Source of the DNA: Aquanectria penicillioides
Taxonomy: Eukaryota; Ascomycota; Sordariomycetes; Hypocreales; Nectriaceae
Assembly (NCBI GenBank): GCA_003415625.1
Contig: PYIU01000008.1
Location: 1,116,001 to 1,180,000 of the forward strand
DNA: 64,000 bases
Reading direction: 5' to 3'
This document shows, in pieces, positions 50,706 to 61,639 of this stretch; the stretch's first letter is position 1, and each line of letters starts with the position of its first letter. The notes beneath the pieces are model-generated. The model saw only the letters and a program-made list of their open reading frames with translations. It ran no database searches and had not been told where the DNA came from. The translations under genes and the position numbers were made by a program.

Positions 50706-52007
50706 CTAGGACTGGAGCTCACTCCATCCTGCCCGAACCAGGCTCAGATCCCCGGGCCGATCGCCAACACCAGTCCAGTAGAACAGGCCCCCGAGGCCCA
50801 TGTCCTTTACATATCGCGCCTTCACGCGGACCGTGCTGGGAACGTCGAAGGAGACGAAGCCCTTGTCGCCGTCCTTGTCGACATAGTGCGCAGTCGCAAC
50901 GCCCTCTTCGACGCACGCCTCTGAGACCCAATGGTCAGGCAAGTCGCAGTAGTCGAGCTCCCCGGCGCCCTCGAAGGGGTGTCCCGGCCCACGGGCCTGG
51001 CCAAAGTACCGCGCGTACGCCGGGATTCCGAGGATGAGCTTGTGTCCGGGGAAGCCGCGGGACAACAGATAGTCGACGCCACTGTGAGCCGACTTGCGCA
51101 GCGCCGGATACACCTCGTCGAGGTTCTGGCTCGGCGGGAGCAGCTGGGCGTGATGGCCTGAGACGTCGCCCCAGCCGCCGGCGAAGTCGTAGGCCATCAG
51201 GTTGAGGAGGTCTAGAACCTGGGCGACGGCAGGGATGTCTAGGTGCTTGAGGCAGTATTCCCCAACGGGGAGGGCGCTGGTTAGGAGGAACCACGGCGAT
51301 GGCAGAGCCCGCCGGATGTCCTGGAGGAAGAGGAGATAGTTCCGGCCCGCATCGGGATCCTGGGGGTGTTCCCAATCAACTAGATGGGATCGATGAGCAT
51401 GAACTGCATTGCTTTATTTCGGTCTGCAGAGAAGTGAGCTTACTGTCCACGCCGTCCAGTTGATGTTTTTCGCAGAACTCGCGAATCGCCAACGCAAAGG
51501 TCCATCTGGCCGCCTCACTCTGGGCTAGTTTGGGAAATTCCTTGCTGCTAGAGCCGCCGCCGATAGACACCAGAGTTTTGAGGTGCGGGTTTTCGCTCTT
51601 GAGCTTGGCGAGGGCGGCCAGACAGCCCTTGACGCCGTCAACGTCTTTGTCGTTGTCGGCCCATTCGTCCAGCGGCTTTGCATCATCACCGACGTTAGCG
51701 CTCCCACTTTCTCACCCACTCACTACAGTTACTCGTCTGGGCGAGGGCCACAAACCTTGAGCGTGCCGTCCTCGTTGACGCTAATGAAACAAGTGTAAGC
51801 CTGTCGAAGTTTTACACGCGCAGAATAGACGGGGGGGGGCATGTGTGTGGTTGGGCGGGACGCGGACGGGCGTTTCTTGGCACGGCAGACTCACCCGACG
51901 AAGGCGTAGAAGATGTGCGTGATGGAAGCGACGTCGAGCGTTGACGGCGTCTTGTCTTTGTAGACGCGCCACGAGGGGTAATAGACACCACTGATACGCT
52001 GCGACAT
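50706..52007 (-). CDS. GH18 chitinase, probably intracellular
   Basis: Hydrolyses beta-1,4-GlcNAc polymers by substrate-assisted catalysis. Four minus-strand exons (51895-52007, 51756-51780, 51444-51675, 50706-51379) encode 347 aa. It begins SGVYYPSWRVYKDKTPS, the first barrel strand of GH18. SIGGG lies at about residues 83-87. The catalytic DGVDIDWE (about 120-127, acid Glu127) is assembled only by splicing the last intron. LMAYDFAGGWG, PAYARYFG and a C-terminal GGLFYWTGVGD complete the barrel. There is no signal peptide, carbohydrate-binding module or membrane anchor, which suggests an intracellular or unconventionally secreted enzyme. Exon 2 is only 25 bp. Promoter lies at the right; the gene is convergent with the zinc-ribbon gene. 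Confidence 0.9.
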
Positions 52008-52465
52008 GACTTACAGCGGCAAAAATTGACGAAGAGGGTAAAAAGATGGGACTCGGGCTGGACGAGAAGAGCTCTTTTTGGGAAGATGATGATGGCGAAT
52101 ATTGGCGAGTTGGAGTCCTTGGTGCCACGGCGCCTTATATGGCGCTGAAGCAGCCCGTATTACCCCACCAGGCGCAGCGCATGGTAATGAGGAGGCAGCC
52201 GATGCATGAGCTGTTGTACATGCACGATTTCTTGGTTAGCTGCTTGGCTCGTCTTGGTAGGCTATGATGTGATGAACAATGATCATGCTGCTCTATTATT
52301 TTGAGGTATTATGGATCCAGAAGAGGAAAAAAAAAAGAAGGAAAAAAGAGAGAGGAGAGGAAATGATGCAAGAAACATGAACATGAGAAGTCAATTTTCA
52401 TCCAAGTGTCGTGCTGTTATTTCCCCGTTGCGAACCCGCATAAGTGTGTCACAAAAGTAATATCG
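52008..52465. other. Intergenic, chitinase promoter side
   Basis: Chitinase upstream region and the 3' flank of the dehydrogenase relic, with a purine-rich A/G tract at about 52.32-52.37 kb. No gene. Confidence 0.6.
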
Positions 52466-53560
52466 TCAGCCTCTTCGCCTGCACCAGCTCTCTACTCGGA
52501 CTCCCTCCAATTTGTCGAGCAGAGTAAAGTTCATGTCATGGTGCTTCATGCCGACAACAATGGCGTCGAAGCTCTGTAGATAGCCCTTGTTCTAGTTTTC
52601 CAGGGAGAGACGCCGTGCCAGCTTGGGGGATCGGTTGTTCATGGCAACAGAGCAGGGCTCGAGAAGGGGCAAAGTGCTGTTGGAAAGGAGATAGAAGGGG
52701 TTGACGGGGATGCAGTGTCCGCCAACACCAACACCGGGGGAATAAGGCATGTAGCCAAAGGGCTTGGTGGCCGCGGCTGAGCACACCTCGTAGGGGTCAT
52801 TTCCGTGAGGGATGCAAGCGTCAGTCATCTCATTGGTGTAGGCAATGCAGACCATTCGCTGGCAGTTCACATAGAGCTTCACCATCTCTGCCATCTCGGG
52901 CTTGGAGACGGTGACAACATTATCAAAAATCGTCGAGTAGACTCGGCTGATGGCGTCCAGGGAGCCTGGATGACATTGTCCAGATCAGAAATGATCTTGG
53001 GGATAGAGTGAATGGGAGGCTCCACACGACCAGGATCGACTCGCTGTTCCCTCTGTCAGAAAAAGGGTTTCTTTTGGTTGATGCATCAGATCCGGGGGCA
53101 TATTATCTTACCTCGGGAAACCTGCCAGCAAAGAGACCCCAGCTTACAGCAATAAAACCAAAAGAGCTAGCGAGTCATGCCAACAGCAGCAGAACTCTCA
53201 ACCACAACGGTTGCACCACGACGGGCAACTTTTCCCACCATCTTCAGGGCATCTCGAAGGTCGGAAGAATCAATGGTCTTGTCTGGCCGGAGCAGGGTAG
53301 GGTCCGAGATCAAGAAGTGTGTGGCTGGGATGAGATCACTCTGCTCCCGGGAGAACTGAGCGTTCTCGTTGCCTTTGAATTCCTGGCGGAGCTCGTTGAT
53401 GCGTCTCTCAGAAATATCGAAGCCAATGACTCTATACTGGGAGGAGAAGGAGCTGACGAGATGTGTACCCACGTATCCAATACCTACAATAGCTGCCGCC
53501 GGTTCATCCTCAGGAATAACGGTCGACGAGATGGGAGCAAGTCTGATGGAAGAAGACGAG
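52466..53560 (-). pseudogene. Broken UDP-glucose/GDP-mannose-type nucleotide-sugar dehydrogenase
   Basis: Family enzymes oxidise a nucleotide sugar at C6 using two NAD+. The NAD-binding motif AAIVGIGYVGTHLV is at the 5' end, followed by THFLISDPTLLRPDKTID and VESSAAVGMTR. There the frame meets a TAG (53167). A further frameshift lies in the DPGRVEPPIHSIPK segment, which follows a still recognisable intron. The frame reopens at KPEMAEMVKLYVNCQRM. The central GVGVGGHCIPVNPFYLLSN with the catalytic cysteine is intact. An in-frame TAG (52592) then interrupts the protein. The piece after it (DAIVVGMKHHDMNFTLLD) belongs near the family C-terminus, so about 80 residues of the UDP-binding domain are missing. 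Stops, frameshifts and deletion make this a pseudogene. Its 5' end is fused in frame to WD40 sequence. Confidence 0.85.
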
Positions 53561-55413
53561 GATAATCCCTTGTTGCTGTACCCTCCATCGAGAGTTTGTA
53601 GATGCGCAAATGTGGCAAAATTTTGGATGCGGATATATTTTCCCACACTGCGTACTATAATATGACTATCTACCTCTAAGGTTACCAAATACCCTATCTC
53701 TTGGCCCTCAAAACCTTTGAGATATATACCCACGACAGGATCCCAGACCTTGACTGGCCCCTTGTTCGTGATTGACATGATCTTTTGGTCATTTGCTATG
53801 AACTTCACTGGGAACACTGTTTCCTTGCAGTCCAAAGTTTGGAGGCAAGCGCCCTAGTCTGTCTTGATATCTAGAACTAAGATCCACTTTGGAGATTCCT
53901 CTACAAAAAGCCATCTCACCAAACCGCTAGATGGCGTAAAGAGGAAGGCTGACACATATGTTTGCAGCGGAGCGATTTGTATAGCTTGTTGATGAGTAAG
54001 AATAATCGACGGGCATCGTAAATCAGCCTAGATAGTTGCGATGCTTTTTCTTTAAGCTAATTATGGTGAGTTACCCTCCCGGTCTGTAGTGAGGCATTTG
54101 AACTTGCAATGATGGTCTCGAGCTTCTAGATTGCCACTATGCCCTCTGACATACTACCTAGTAGGCTGGGGGCTTCCAGCCAGTAGAGATATCTTTAACA
54201 AATGAATATATGCACTGCGCCATCATTGCGCATATCCTAAGAATCAGCCAAACTGTAATCCAGTGACGCAGATTCATTCAATTGTTGTACCCAATAGACG
54301 CAAGAATATCGCGCCATTTGCAGTGGGTCAGGCTCAGGAATGCACATGTCTTCAAACAAGGTTCCGGGGTGGTTCAAATCATAGATATCCCGACGCAGAT
54401 CTCTGGTCATGATATATAGAGACTGCAGAAATATCGCACGATGTACTTTTGCTAACCTCTTGGGGGACGTTTAATTCGGCATGTCGGCGCTTAGATGAAC
54501 CAGATAGATATGGTCGTCTCGGAAAGTAAGGAAGGAGCCACACATTCCCACAAGATCTCTGAGAGACTGAAGGTCATGAGTGAATATTTCAGGCAAAGTA
54601 GAGAGGCCGCCGAACTCAACCAGATGAAGCGGGCGAAAGGCCACAGTTGCTGTTCACAAAACAATTTGGCATAGTCGGCTATCCTCAGGCTGTAACTTTT
54701 GGAATGTCTCATCATATTCCGATATAAGGAAAATAGCCATGTGGGTGTTTGTTGGAGTACATTCAAGATATTCCATGTTCCCAGCCTTCTGAAGCTGCCC
54801 TACAACCAGAGCTACCCAAAGGAATGTTCCGTCGGCTTTTAGGCGCATTTCATCTGCAACCTGCCTTTGGAGTTCGTTGGTCGTTCTCAGACACGGTATT
54901 TGTGCGAGCTTTTGATCGATGTTGATGTTGATGGCTTGGTAAACATGGGCCGCATTTAGCTTGAGGCTCAGTCTTGAATCTTCTGTGATGCGAGGCAAAT
55001 GTTGCTCAATGCCATATTCATTGCGGCTCGGGACAATCCATTTTCCATGACTCTGGCTTTCAGAGTTCGTCAATAATACCATAGGGCAGCATAGTTTCGC
55101 CCTTGTCGGCGTCGCCTTTTATCCACAACAGCTGGCTGCCATTTTCATTCTTCCATTTTTGAAAGGCCTCGTGGCTTAAAATCCATTTATATGAATCTCT
55201 GAGTAAGCCGCCTTTTGTCTGCTGGATGCGCAGTTTGTCGTCGGTTGGGTCGGTTAGTCGCAAGTCGGCGAGACATCGATTTGAGTAAGTTACGACGGCT
55301 AAGACGAACCAAGTTTCCCCAGGCAGAATGGAAAAGCGATGCTGAGCACCTGGGAGCCTTATTCTGGGCCGACATAAATCAAAGTCTTTTGCGCTCTTCA
55401 CAGAATCACACAC
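53561..55413 (-). pseudogene. Decayed NACHT-WD40 (NLR-type, HNWD-like) gene
   Basis: Fungal NACHT-WD40 proteins are STAND NTPases linked to heterokaryon incompatibility and immune-like recognition. Read 5' to 3' on the minus strand: an N-terminal NACHT entry (QTKGGLLRDSYKWILSHEAF) with a degenerate Walker A (GDADKGETM); an internal deletion removing most of the NTPase core; the distal NACHT part (GKWIVPSRNEYGIEQHL, DGTFLWVALVVGQL); a helical part with SLRDLVGMCGSFL and the IYLVHLSA motif; RDIYDLNHPG, PDPLQMARYSCVYWV and YLYWLEAPSLLGSMSEGI; and two WD40-like repeats (VKVWDP). Many stops and frameshifts interrupt it. No HET, Goodbye-like or other effector domain is visible upstream. The WD40 end reads in frame into the dehydrogenase relic. 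Confidence 0.85.
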
Positions 55414-58400
55414 TTCGAGCGTTTAGTGACTGTCAAAATTTATCTAGGAATCGAGAAAGAATATATCATTCCATTATTACCTTCTAGTGAGTTGCGAGGG
55501 AAACCGTCGTAGCAATTGAGCATGGTACAGTCTTGGGGATGGAGATTGAGTTGGTCTTTTCCATTACATTGAGGAATTGGTGGGAACAAGTATAGCAACA
55601 CCAGGCTATTCGTTTAGTCATCATCATACGGATAAATAAATCTTTCTGTGTTTCTTTTTTTACATTTTATTTTTTACTGTGAAGGGCGGGATTGTGTCAT
55701 AGCTCCTCTGAGTGTATGCGTGCTTGAACGGGCCGCCATTCACAAATCGTCATTCACAACCATGGCTGCATTTCCCGTCAAATCAATCTCACAGGTACTA
55801 AATTCATCAGTGTATCTCAAATAATTGTTTGGAATAACTATGGGTAGTACAACATATCCGAGTCCCACCACCTGGTCCCTCTAGCCGCCTCCCCAGACTC
55901 CACAAGGTTGCCCAGTAATCGACGGACACTGTCCATCCAAGTAACCAGTGCGAGCGATGTCCCAAAAATCACTACATTTCCCCATTCAGAGGCAGATTTG
56001 GGATCTAGCCTCACCTTTTACCAGTCAATACCGCTAGAAACAGTGGGATATCACACCAGTGGCATTGGTCCTCGGGTCTGCGGCCTGGCCCTGCGAAAAC
56101 CAATAGACTCTGATGGCCTTTGTCCGAGACTTCTTGTTGGATCACTCAACTCTCAAAAGCATTGGATTGCTTTAGCCCTGTTTCGTCAAGTTGTGGGGGG
56201 GTTCGTATGCCGGCATGTGGTTGTTGGTTCGAGTTATGACACCATGCATTGAGGCTAGGTTGGCCAGTAGCGCCGAGCATTTCATCTACAGAGCCTCGTT
56301 GTTATGATTCTCATCTGCAAGTTGATGCTTTTGATGATATCTCGACTTGCGAAGGCCCCGACCGGCTACAGAGGCCTAGCCATGTGTAACCACAACCCTT
56401 GCCCAACATGCTTGTGGCGGGATGGCCTCAATAAGCAAACAAGACGACCCTTGTCCAGATCACTACATCATCTCAACCTAGGACTCGGCCCGGTGCATTG
56501 CATTGACAAGATGGTGCGGATCCCCACCACCCTTTCAAAAGACTCGAGCTGTCGTATCCCCCAGAGCACGTTTTCTAGCTTCCTTTCCCCTTATCTCATT
56601 GCAACAAAGCCACATGGTCTTTTGTTCGACCTGTCCGGCCTTCGCACTCGTCGTAAAGATGCCTTGGGAACGTACATGTTATAAACACCATCTTTGAGAC
56701 AGCGTCTTTCGGATAGCCATAGGTCTGGACTCGTTTAGGTCTATTGTCTAGGACCCTGCTTCTTAGCTGATTTGGGCACACGTTGGGTCTTACCACGCTC
56801 GAGTATTTGCGTTCATGGCGCCGCCCGCACGAACTTACACTTCCTGAAAAGGCGTAAACTCCACCATCCGAGATGTATATCACATAAAGAAAGAAGCACA
56901 TGATGCCTGAGTCACAATTTGCTCAGGCCTCGCGCCCAGGCTCCAAGACAGTTCCCCAACCACTGCTGTTGCCTCACCCTCCCCAATCCGGGAACCCGAA
57001 TTGTTTGCACAACATTGCCCTGTACGTCGATGGAACAGGCACAGCCTCGCCAGCCCGTTGGCACTTTCAAGGGCGCCACGGGTCCCGGCCGTTAGAGGGC
57101 GGTGAGCCACGAGATGTTGAAGGTCGTCCGCGTCTCGCCGTGCCGCCTTGAGTTGACGCCCATCTTTGTTCCCACAGCCTCCAATATGTGAGAACTGACA
57201 TTTTGACTCATGCTTGCGGCGGCAAGAGGCGTCATCGGTGGGTAAATTGCCCAATACCCATGCCAGCAGACCCGCTGCAGATCCCAGAGCCTCGGGTCAA
57301 CAAGAACCAGTGGTTCTCACGGTAGCCTAATGGGCACGGGCAAACACTGAGGGGGCCAATGTCTTGATCCAACATGGGAACATGGATCAGATATTGATGG
57401 CTGTTTTCAACGGTCAAGCGAGATCTTTGATCGACATCTGCGCACAGCCCGACGTGTATTATTCAGGGGATGCATGTTGATCCCCTCGGACCCGGCCGTG
57501 TTACTCACGACATGCTGCTGAGTCGCCGTCGGGATATTCCTTTTGGGAGGGGTGTGAGGGCTGAACTCTACGAGCCATCTCGCATGCCATGGCCGCGTTG
57601 CAGAACAAAGAAGCCCCCCTCCCCTGTCCAGTCCTGTTATTCCGACACCTTCTCTTCCCACCACGCAAGCCCTTGGTTTCCTCGTCACACAGAAGAAGTA
57701 TTGTCAAACCAACACTGCTTATTGCCAATGCACCTCCCCGCGTCTGTCATGGCGCCGCAGTCGTGCAACAGACGAGACATTCACGGCTAATAGAAACCTG
57801 AGCACTAAAAGGAATTTAAAAAAAAAAAAAAAGAAAGAAAAAGAAAAAGCAAGTCGCATGTGCCGCTGCAAGCCCTGAGGTGCAGAAATACCCAGCGGCG
57901 TGGGGCTGGATGCAGAAGGGCGTTGTTTGCTTCTACAGTGTGCAAACCGCTGGGCCCTAGGAGGGCGCAAGACGGCGTTTTGGGAGATACCACGTCCATC
58001 ACCAACAAGCTTACGTCCGAGGAGGGGGTGCAGAGGACATGACGCTAGTTCAGAACACCTCTCGAAAGAGAGTGCGCCGTTACACCGATGAGAGTGTGGT
58101 AGGATCGCGGGGGTGATGCTGGCGATTCCGAGGGACGGCACGGAACGGAGGCCTGCAGAACCGAGTTCAAGGACCACAACCCAGACCACAGGATCAGTCG
58201 ACGGTTAAACACATTGGGCATCTGGGTAGCATTCAACGATCCAAACCATTTCGAGAAGAAGGAATCACTGGCGCGACTCAAGCGCAATCTCTTGTCAATA
58301 GCGCGTAGATGTACAGGGTTTTTAAGAAGAAGAAAAAACTCCCGGAGAGCCAAATCAGCGGACATGTACATTCGGTGTGCTTCTCGGCCTTGAGGCACTT

Positions 58401-59034
58401 ATCACACCGGTCTGAATGTTCTATCCACGGTCCTAGGAGAACGATTGGAAAGTCCATCCAGCCCTATTAGAGAAAACAATCCCACGCCCGGCGACGGATA
58501 AGCTTTGGGCCCTTACCACGGGTGTGCTGACGGAACACACTCCTTTGACAACACTAGAATGCCGTTCTCCGAGTCCCAAGGGAACACACAAAAAACAATC
58601 GAGAGGGTAAAGAAAATAAGACAAACAAATAACAACAGACCCCTAAAAGTTTCCTTTGCGCGCGCCTTCATGAAGGGTAGTAGTAATCTCACAGAGCCCG
58701 CAACTTTGTGGGCCCATTCCCTGAACGCCCTGAACGATCCCGCAAGTTTACCGTCAATAACAACCCCGAATAACTTCCAACGGCCGCCGCGTCGTAGATA
58801 GCCGTTTTCGTAGTGGACCTCTTGCAATTCCTGGCCACGTGCATCAAACCATGAGCTCAAATAAAGACGTGAAGCGACACCTCTCCTGGTCGCGATAGAC
58901 AGGTGTCGCACTTTTCAATGTTCTCGCCGAGGGTGCGAGGTCTCGTGGCCTTGGCCGTGGCCGTGACCTTCCTCGTTTGAAGGCAGCCGGTAAGAGGCCC
59001 CTTCCATAACGTGCCCAACACTCTGGCCGTTATC
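55414..59034. other. 3.6 kb without a recognisable gene
   Basis: Frames here lack ATGs or known motifs. The left third, to about 55.9 kb, is AT-rich like the adjoining NLR relic and may hold the missing N-terminal effector region in unrecognisable form. The rest is ordinary composition with A-runs near 57.82-57.85 kb. Confidence 0.5.
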
Positions 59035-59664
59035 CTACATGACCGTCGAGGCTAGCAAGCGCGATTCGACATCGTCCATGCCCATGCCGTCCATGCGCGG
59101 GCCTTCCATGCCTTGAAGTCGAGATTCCATCGCCTGGAATCGGGGCTCGTATCCGCCGGCGCGGGCCTCGAGGTTCTCCATGCGCTTCTCGATGCTCTCA
59201 AGGCGCTGCTCGATGCGAATCAGCCCCTGGGTCATGTCGTGGTTGAGGCGGTCGAGCTTGTTGGTGAAGGATCGGATCGAGGTCGCCAACGGGGCATTCT
59301 CCTGGCCGGGAGTGCCGGCGGGAACGCGTGGTTCGTGATTGTGGCGACCCTCTTGGATAGCGAATCGCCATTGGTTTCCGAGCTGGACCTCGCAGACAGC
59401 CTTTGCGCGGAAGGGGCAGTCGATCTTGCGAGTCGAGGGATTGCGCTTCTTTGCGGTGCTGTTGTACTTGACGCCACCGCGGTCGCAGACGAGGTCGTAT
59501 CGGGTAGGCTTTCCGTCGCGGTAGTTTGAGGCGCGCAACTTGACAATTCCGTAGCCCTGGTCCTTAGCGACACGCTGGACCGATGCCATCAAGTCGTCAA
59601 AGGTGCGGAAGATGCCTTCTGGTGGGGGCAGTAACGCCGGTGGTGGTGTATTCGGCATGGTCAT
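59035..59664 (-). CDS. FAR1-type DNA-binding-domain protein with coiled-coil tail
   Basis: A single exon of 209 aa. The N-terminal domain (about 18-115) has the FAR1/WRKY-GCM1 zinc-binding pattern: Cys60 in YDLVCDRGG, STRKIDCPFRAKAVCE with Cys83, and the HNH at 108-110. This domain is best known from Mutator-like transposases and transcription factors derived from them. Here it is followed by a predicted coiled coil (about 125-180, LESIEKRMENLEARAG) and a Met/Gly-rich tail; no transposase catalytic domain follows. It is therefore more likely a domesticated DNA-binding protein than a transposon. The frame is intact and starts MTMPNTPPP; the second Met (residue 3) is an alternative. Target genes are unknown. 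Confidence 0.8.
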   Translation of the reverse strand: MTMPNTPPPALLPPPEGIFRTFDDLMASVQRVAKDQGYGIVKLRASNYRDGKPTRYDLVCDRGGVKYNSTAKKRNPSTRKIDCPFRAKAVCEVQLGNQWRFAIQEGRHNHEPRVPAGTPGQENAPLATSIRSFTNKLDRLNHDMTQGLIRIEQRLESIEKRMENLEARAGGYEPRFQAMESRLQGMEGPRMDGMGMDDVESRLLASTVM

Positions 59665-61118
59665 TGATTGGGCCAGGGTGGCGGTTTTGAGGGGGGAAAC
59701 TTGGGAAAGGCGCGTGCGGGCGCGTGAATGACTATGCGGCAGGGAAGCAAACGAGGATAGATTCTGCTGTTAAAGAATCTCAAGCGGGAGTCGCAGAAGG
59801 TATCGTGTCTGGATGATGTTGGTTGTAGGTGTTATACCAATATGCAAGAGGCTGGGCTGTGAGGATTTTTCCAATCCGCACTGTTGACAAGTTTGAAGAC
59901 TTACTAGGTTTAGTGTTGATCCGGTCCGGAGACGGCGGCGGGCCAGTCACAGGCAGCCATGCGGCAGGGATGGACGCTAGCGCGGGTGAGGCAGGCACAT
60001 ACCCACTGCAAGCTGCTGCTGTGCGCAGCGGGCGTAGGGCGGTGGGCTTTTCGTGTCTCGACAACGCGGGTGGCAGCACAGTAGCTTGCAGTACAAGATC
60101 ACTCTCGCTCAGTCCGATGTGATCAAGCAATGTGCTCAGGGCGCGTGCGTTCAGGTGGCTGCTTTGACTTTTTTTATTTTTTTTTGCGAGGCCGAGATGA
60201 GACAAGCAGTTTGTGTAGCTCCAGTTGGGGAGATTGAGAGAACAACAAGGAACAATGAGACGTTCTTCTGCGTGGACTACATAGGGGTTCATCTGCAGCT
60301 ATCCCCGTGCGTTTGATGCTGCCAGCTGCTGCTGTCTTGCTCTCCAATGATACAGGGACGTTTGCTTTCAGATGCCAGCCTGCAAGTGCTAGCGTATGTA
60401 CCTTACTTGAGTTGTTGAGTCCCTTGTCCCAATGTATGCGCCTTACGCTCAGCACCAGACCGCAGAGCATCATCTGTCCGCATCAAACTTGTCATGGGCA
60501 CGTGACGGCCATCCTCACAAGGCGAACAATGCGTGGTAGCAAACAAAGAAACCAAATTTTTATTTTTTAGGGGGTTCCAACAAGACTCCCTCAGACATGT
60601 GCGGTCCCTTCAATGCTTTACTAATTGCTCTAGATGCGTAGACATGCATGCCCCTGATCGACACAGTGCTGCTTGCTGGACCCCGAAGAGGTTCTTGATT
60701 CCTAGGCTCTCTGCTCCTGCAGTGCTTATAATAGCATACTCATTAGGGAGTTAGTGCCTTGCCGGAGCGCACACCCGGGCATGGCTTCTCCGCCCACGCG
60801 CTTCGTACCGTAGTTGCACCAACGTCCAAGCTTCTTCCCCTTCTCTCTCCCTTGCCCCACGTCGCACATCGCGCAGGCCCAAGGCTCATATCCCAGACGC
60901 AGACCTCCGTGAATTGCTCTCCAACTTCTAGAACGATTCGTTGCACCCGGTCAGCCATAGTGGGATTTCCCTCCATCTCAAACAGTGTCACTAGGTATCG
61001 ACATCCACAACCGCTACTTCGCAGCCACTGCCCGTTCAGCTCAGGGCCATCCTTCCCCTGCGGCCGCTTGCACCCTCCCACTCACTCTCAGCTCGGCTCA
61101 GCCTCACTGTCTCCCTCC
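59665..61118. other. Divergent intergenic region, FAR1 gene to small conserved gene
   Basis: Promoters of two divergent genes. No gene is recognised between them. The FAR1-strand leader lacks an ATG for about 290 bases and contains a GTAAGT that could be a 5' UTR intron donor. Confidence 0.55.
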
Positions 61119-61639
61119 ATGAACCAGCAGCCAGCCGTCCAGTCCCAGGCGCCCGAAGGTGCCCAGGATGTTAGTGATGAAGCCCGCCTCGAGGAAGCCA
61201 TGCAGCGGCTGAAGCTCCTCCATATCAAGGTACCGTAATTGCATTTCCAAAGATATCACATACTGTACAGACTTGCTGACCCGGTTTGCTGTTTCAGGTC
61301 CGATTGCTTCGGGATACCATTCCCCGAATGATTGACCCGCTCATCCAGAAGCAGCCTTCACGTATGGACTATCTTCTCTCCCGCCCCATGCCCCCCTTTT
61401 GCTTTGACCTCTTGACGCTGATGTATCTTGCTGTAGCCGACATTATGTTTGCCGCCTTTATGAAGTCGGTGAACGATGCTCAGGGAAGTGTTCAGGAGTT
61501 CACCGACTTGATGCGCGATGATATCAGCAAGCAGGTGTTTGCCCAGGCTGACAAGAGCCGAGAGCAAAACCCCATGGGTATCACTCCATGGAGACACAAG
61601 GACCATCCGGATTGGTTCAGGATGGAGTCGAAGGAATAG
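61119..61639 (+). CDS. Small conserved fungal protein (Mediator-subunit-like?)
   Basis: Three exons (61119-61229, 61298-61361, 61437-61639) encode 125 aa. The N-terminus is Gln/Pro-rich, then comes a helical stretch (RLEEAMQRLKLLHIKVRLL), DTIPRMIDPLIQKQPS, FAAFMKSVNDAQGSVQEFTD and a conserved-looking end PWRHKDHPDWF. The pattern resembles small all-helical ascomycete proteins; a Mediator subunit (Med29-like) is one possibility I cannot confirm. The second intron (75 bp) is a multiple of three and has no in-frame stop, so retention would insert 25 residues. I chose splicing because the intron has a GTATGG donor, a CTGAT-type branch and a pyrimidine-rich acceptor. The ATG-initiated upstream frame is treated as leader. 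Confidence 0.75.

Noticed and set aside
55908..56252. 114-codon + frame right of the NLR relic
   Set aside because: It opens at a TTG rather than an ATG, shows no motif, and has no partner exons.
60759..61118. N-terminal extension of the small conserved gene in the same frame
   Set aside because: The upstream residues are low in complexity and unlike the helical protein. The conserved part starts just after the ATG at 61119.
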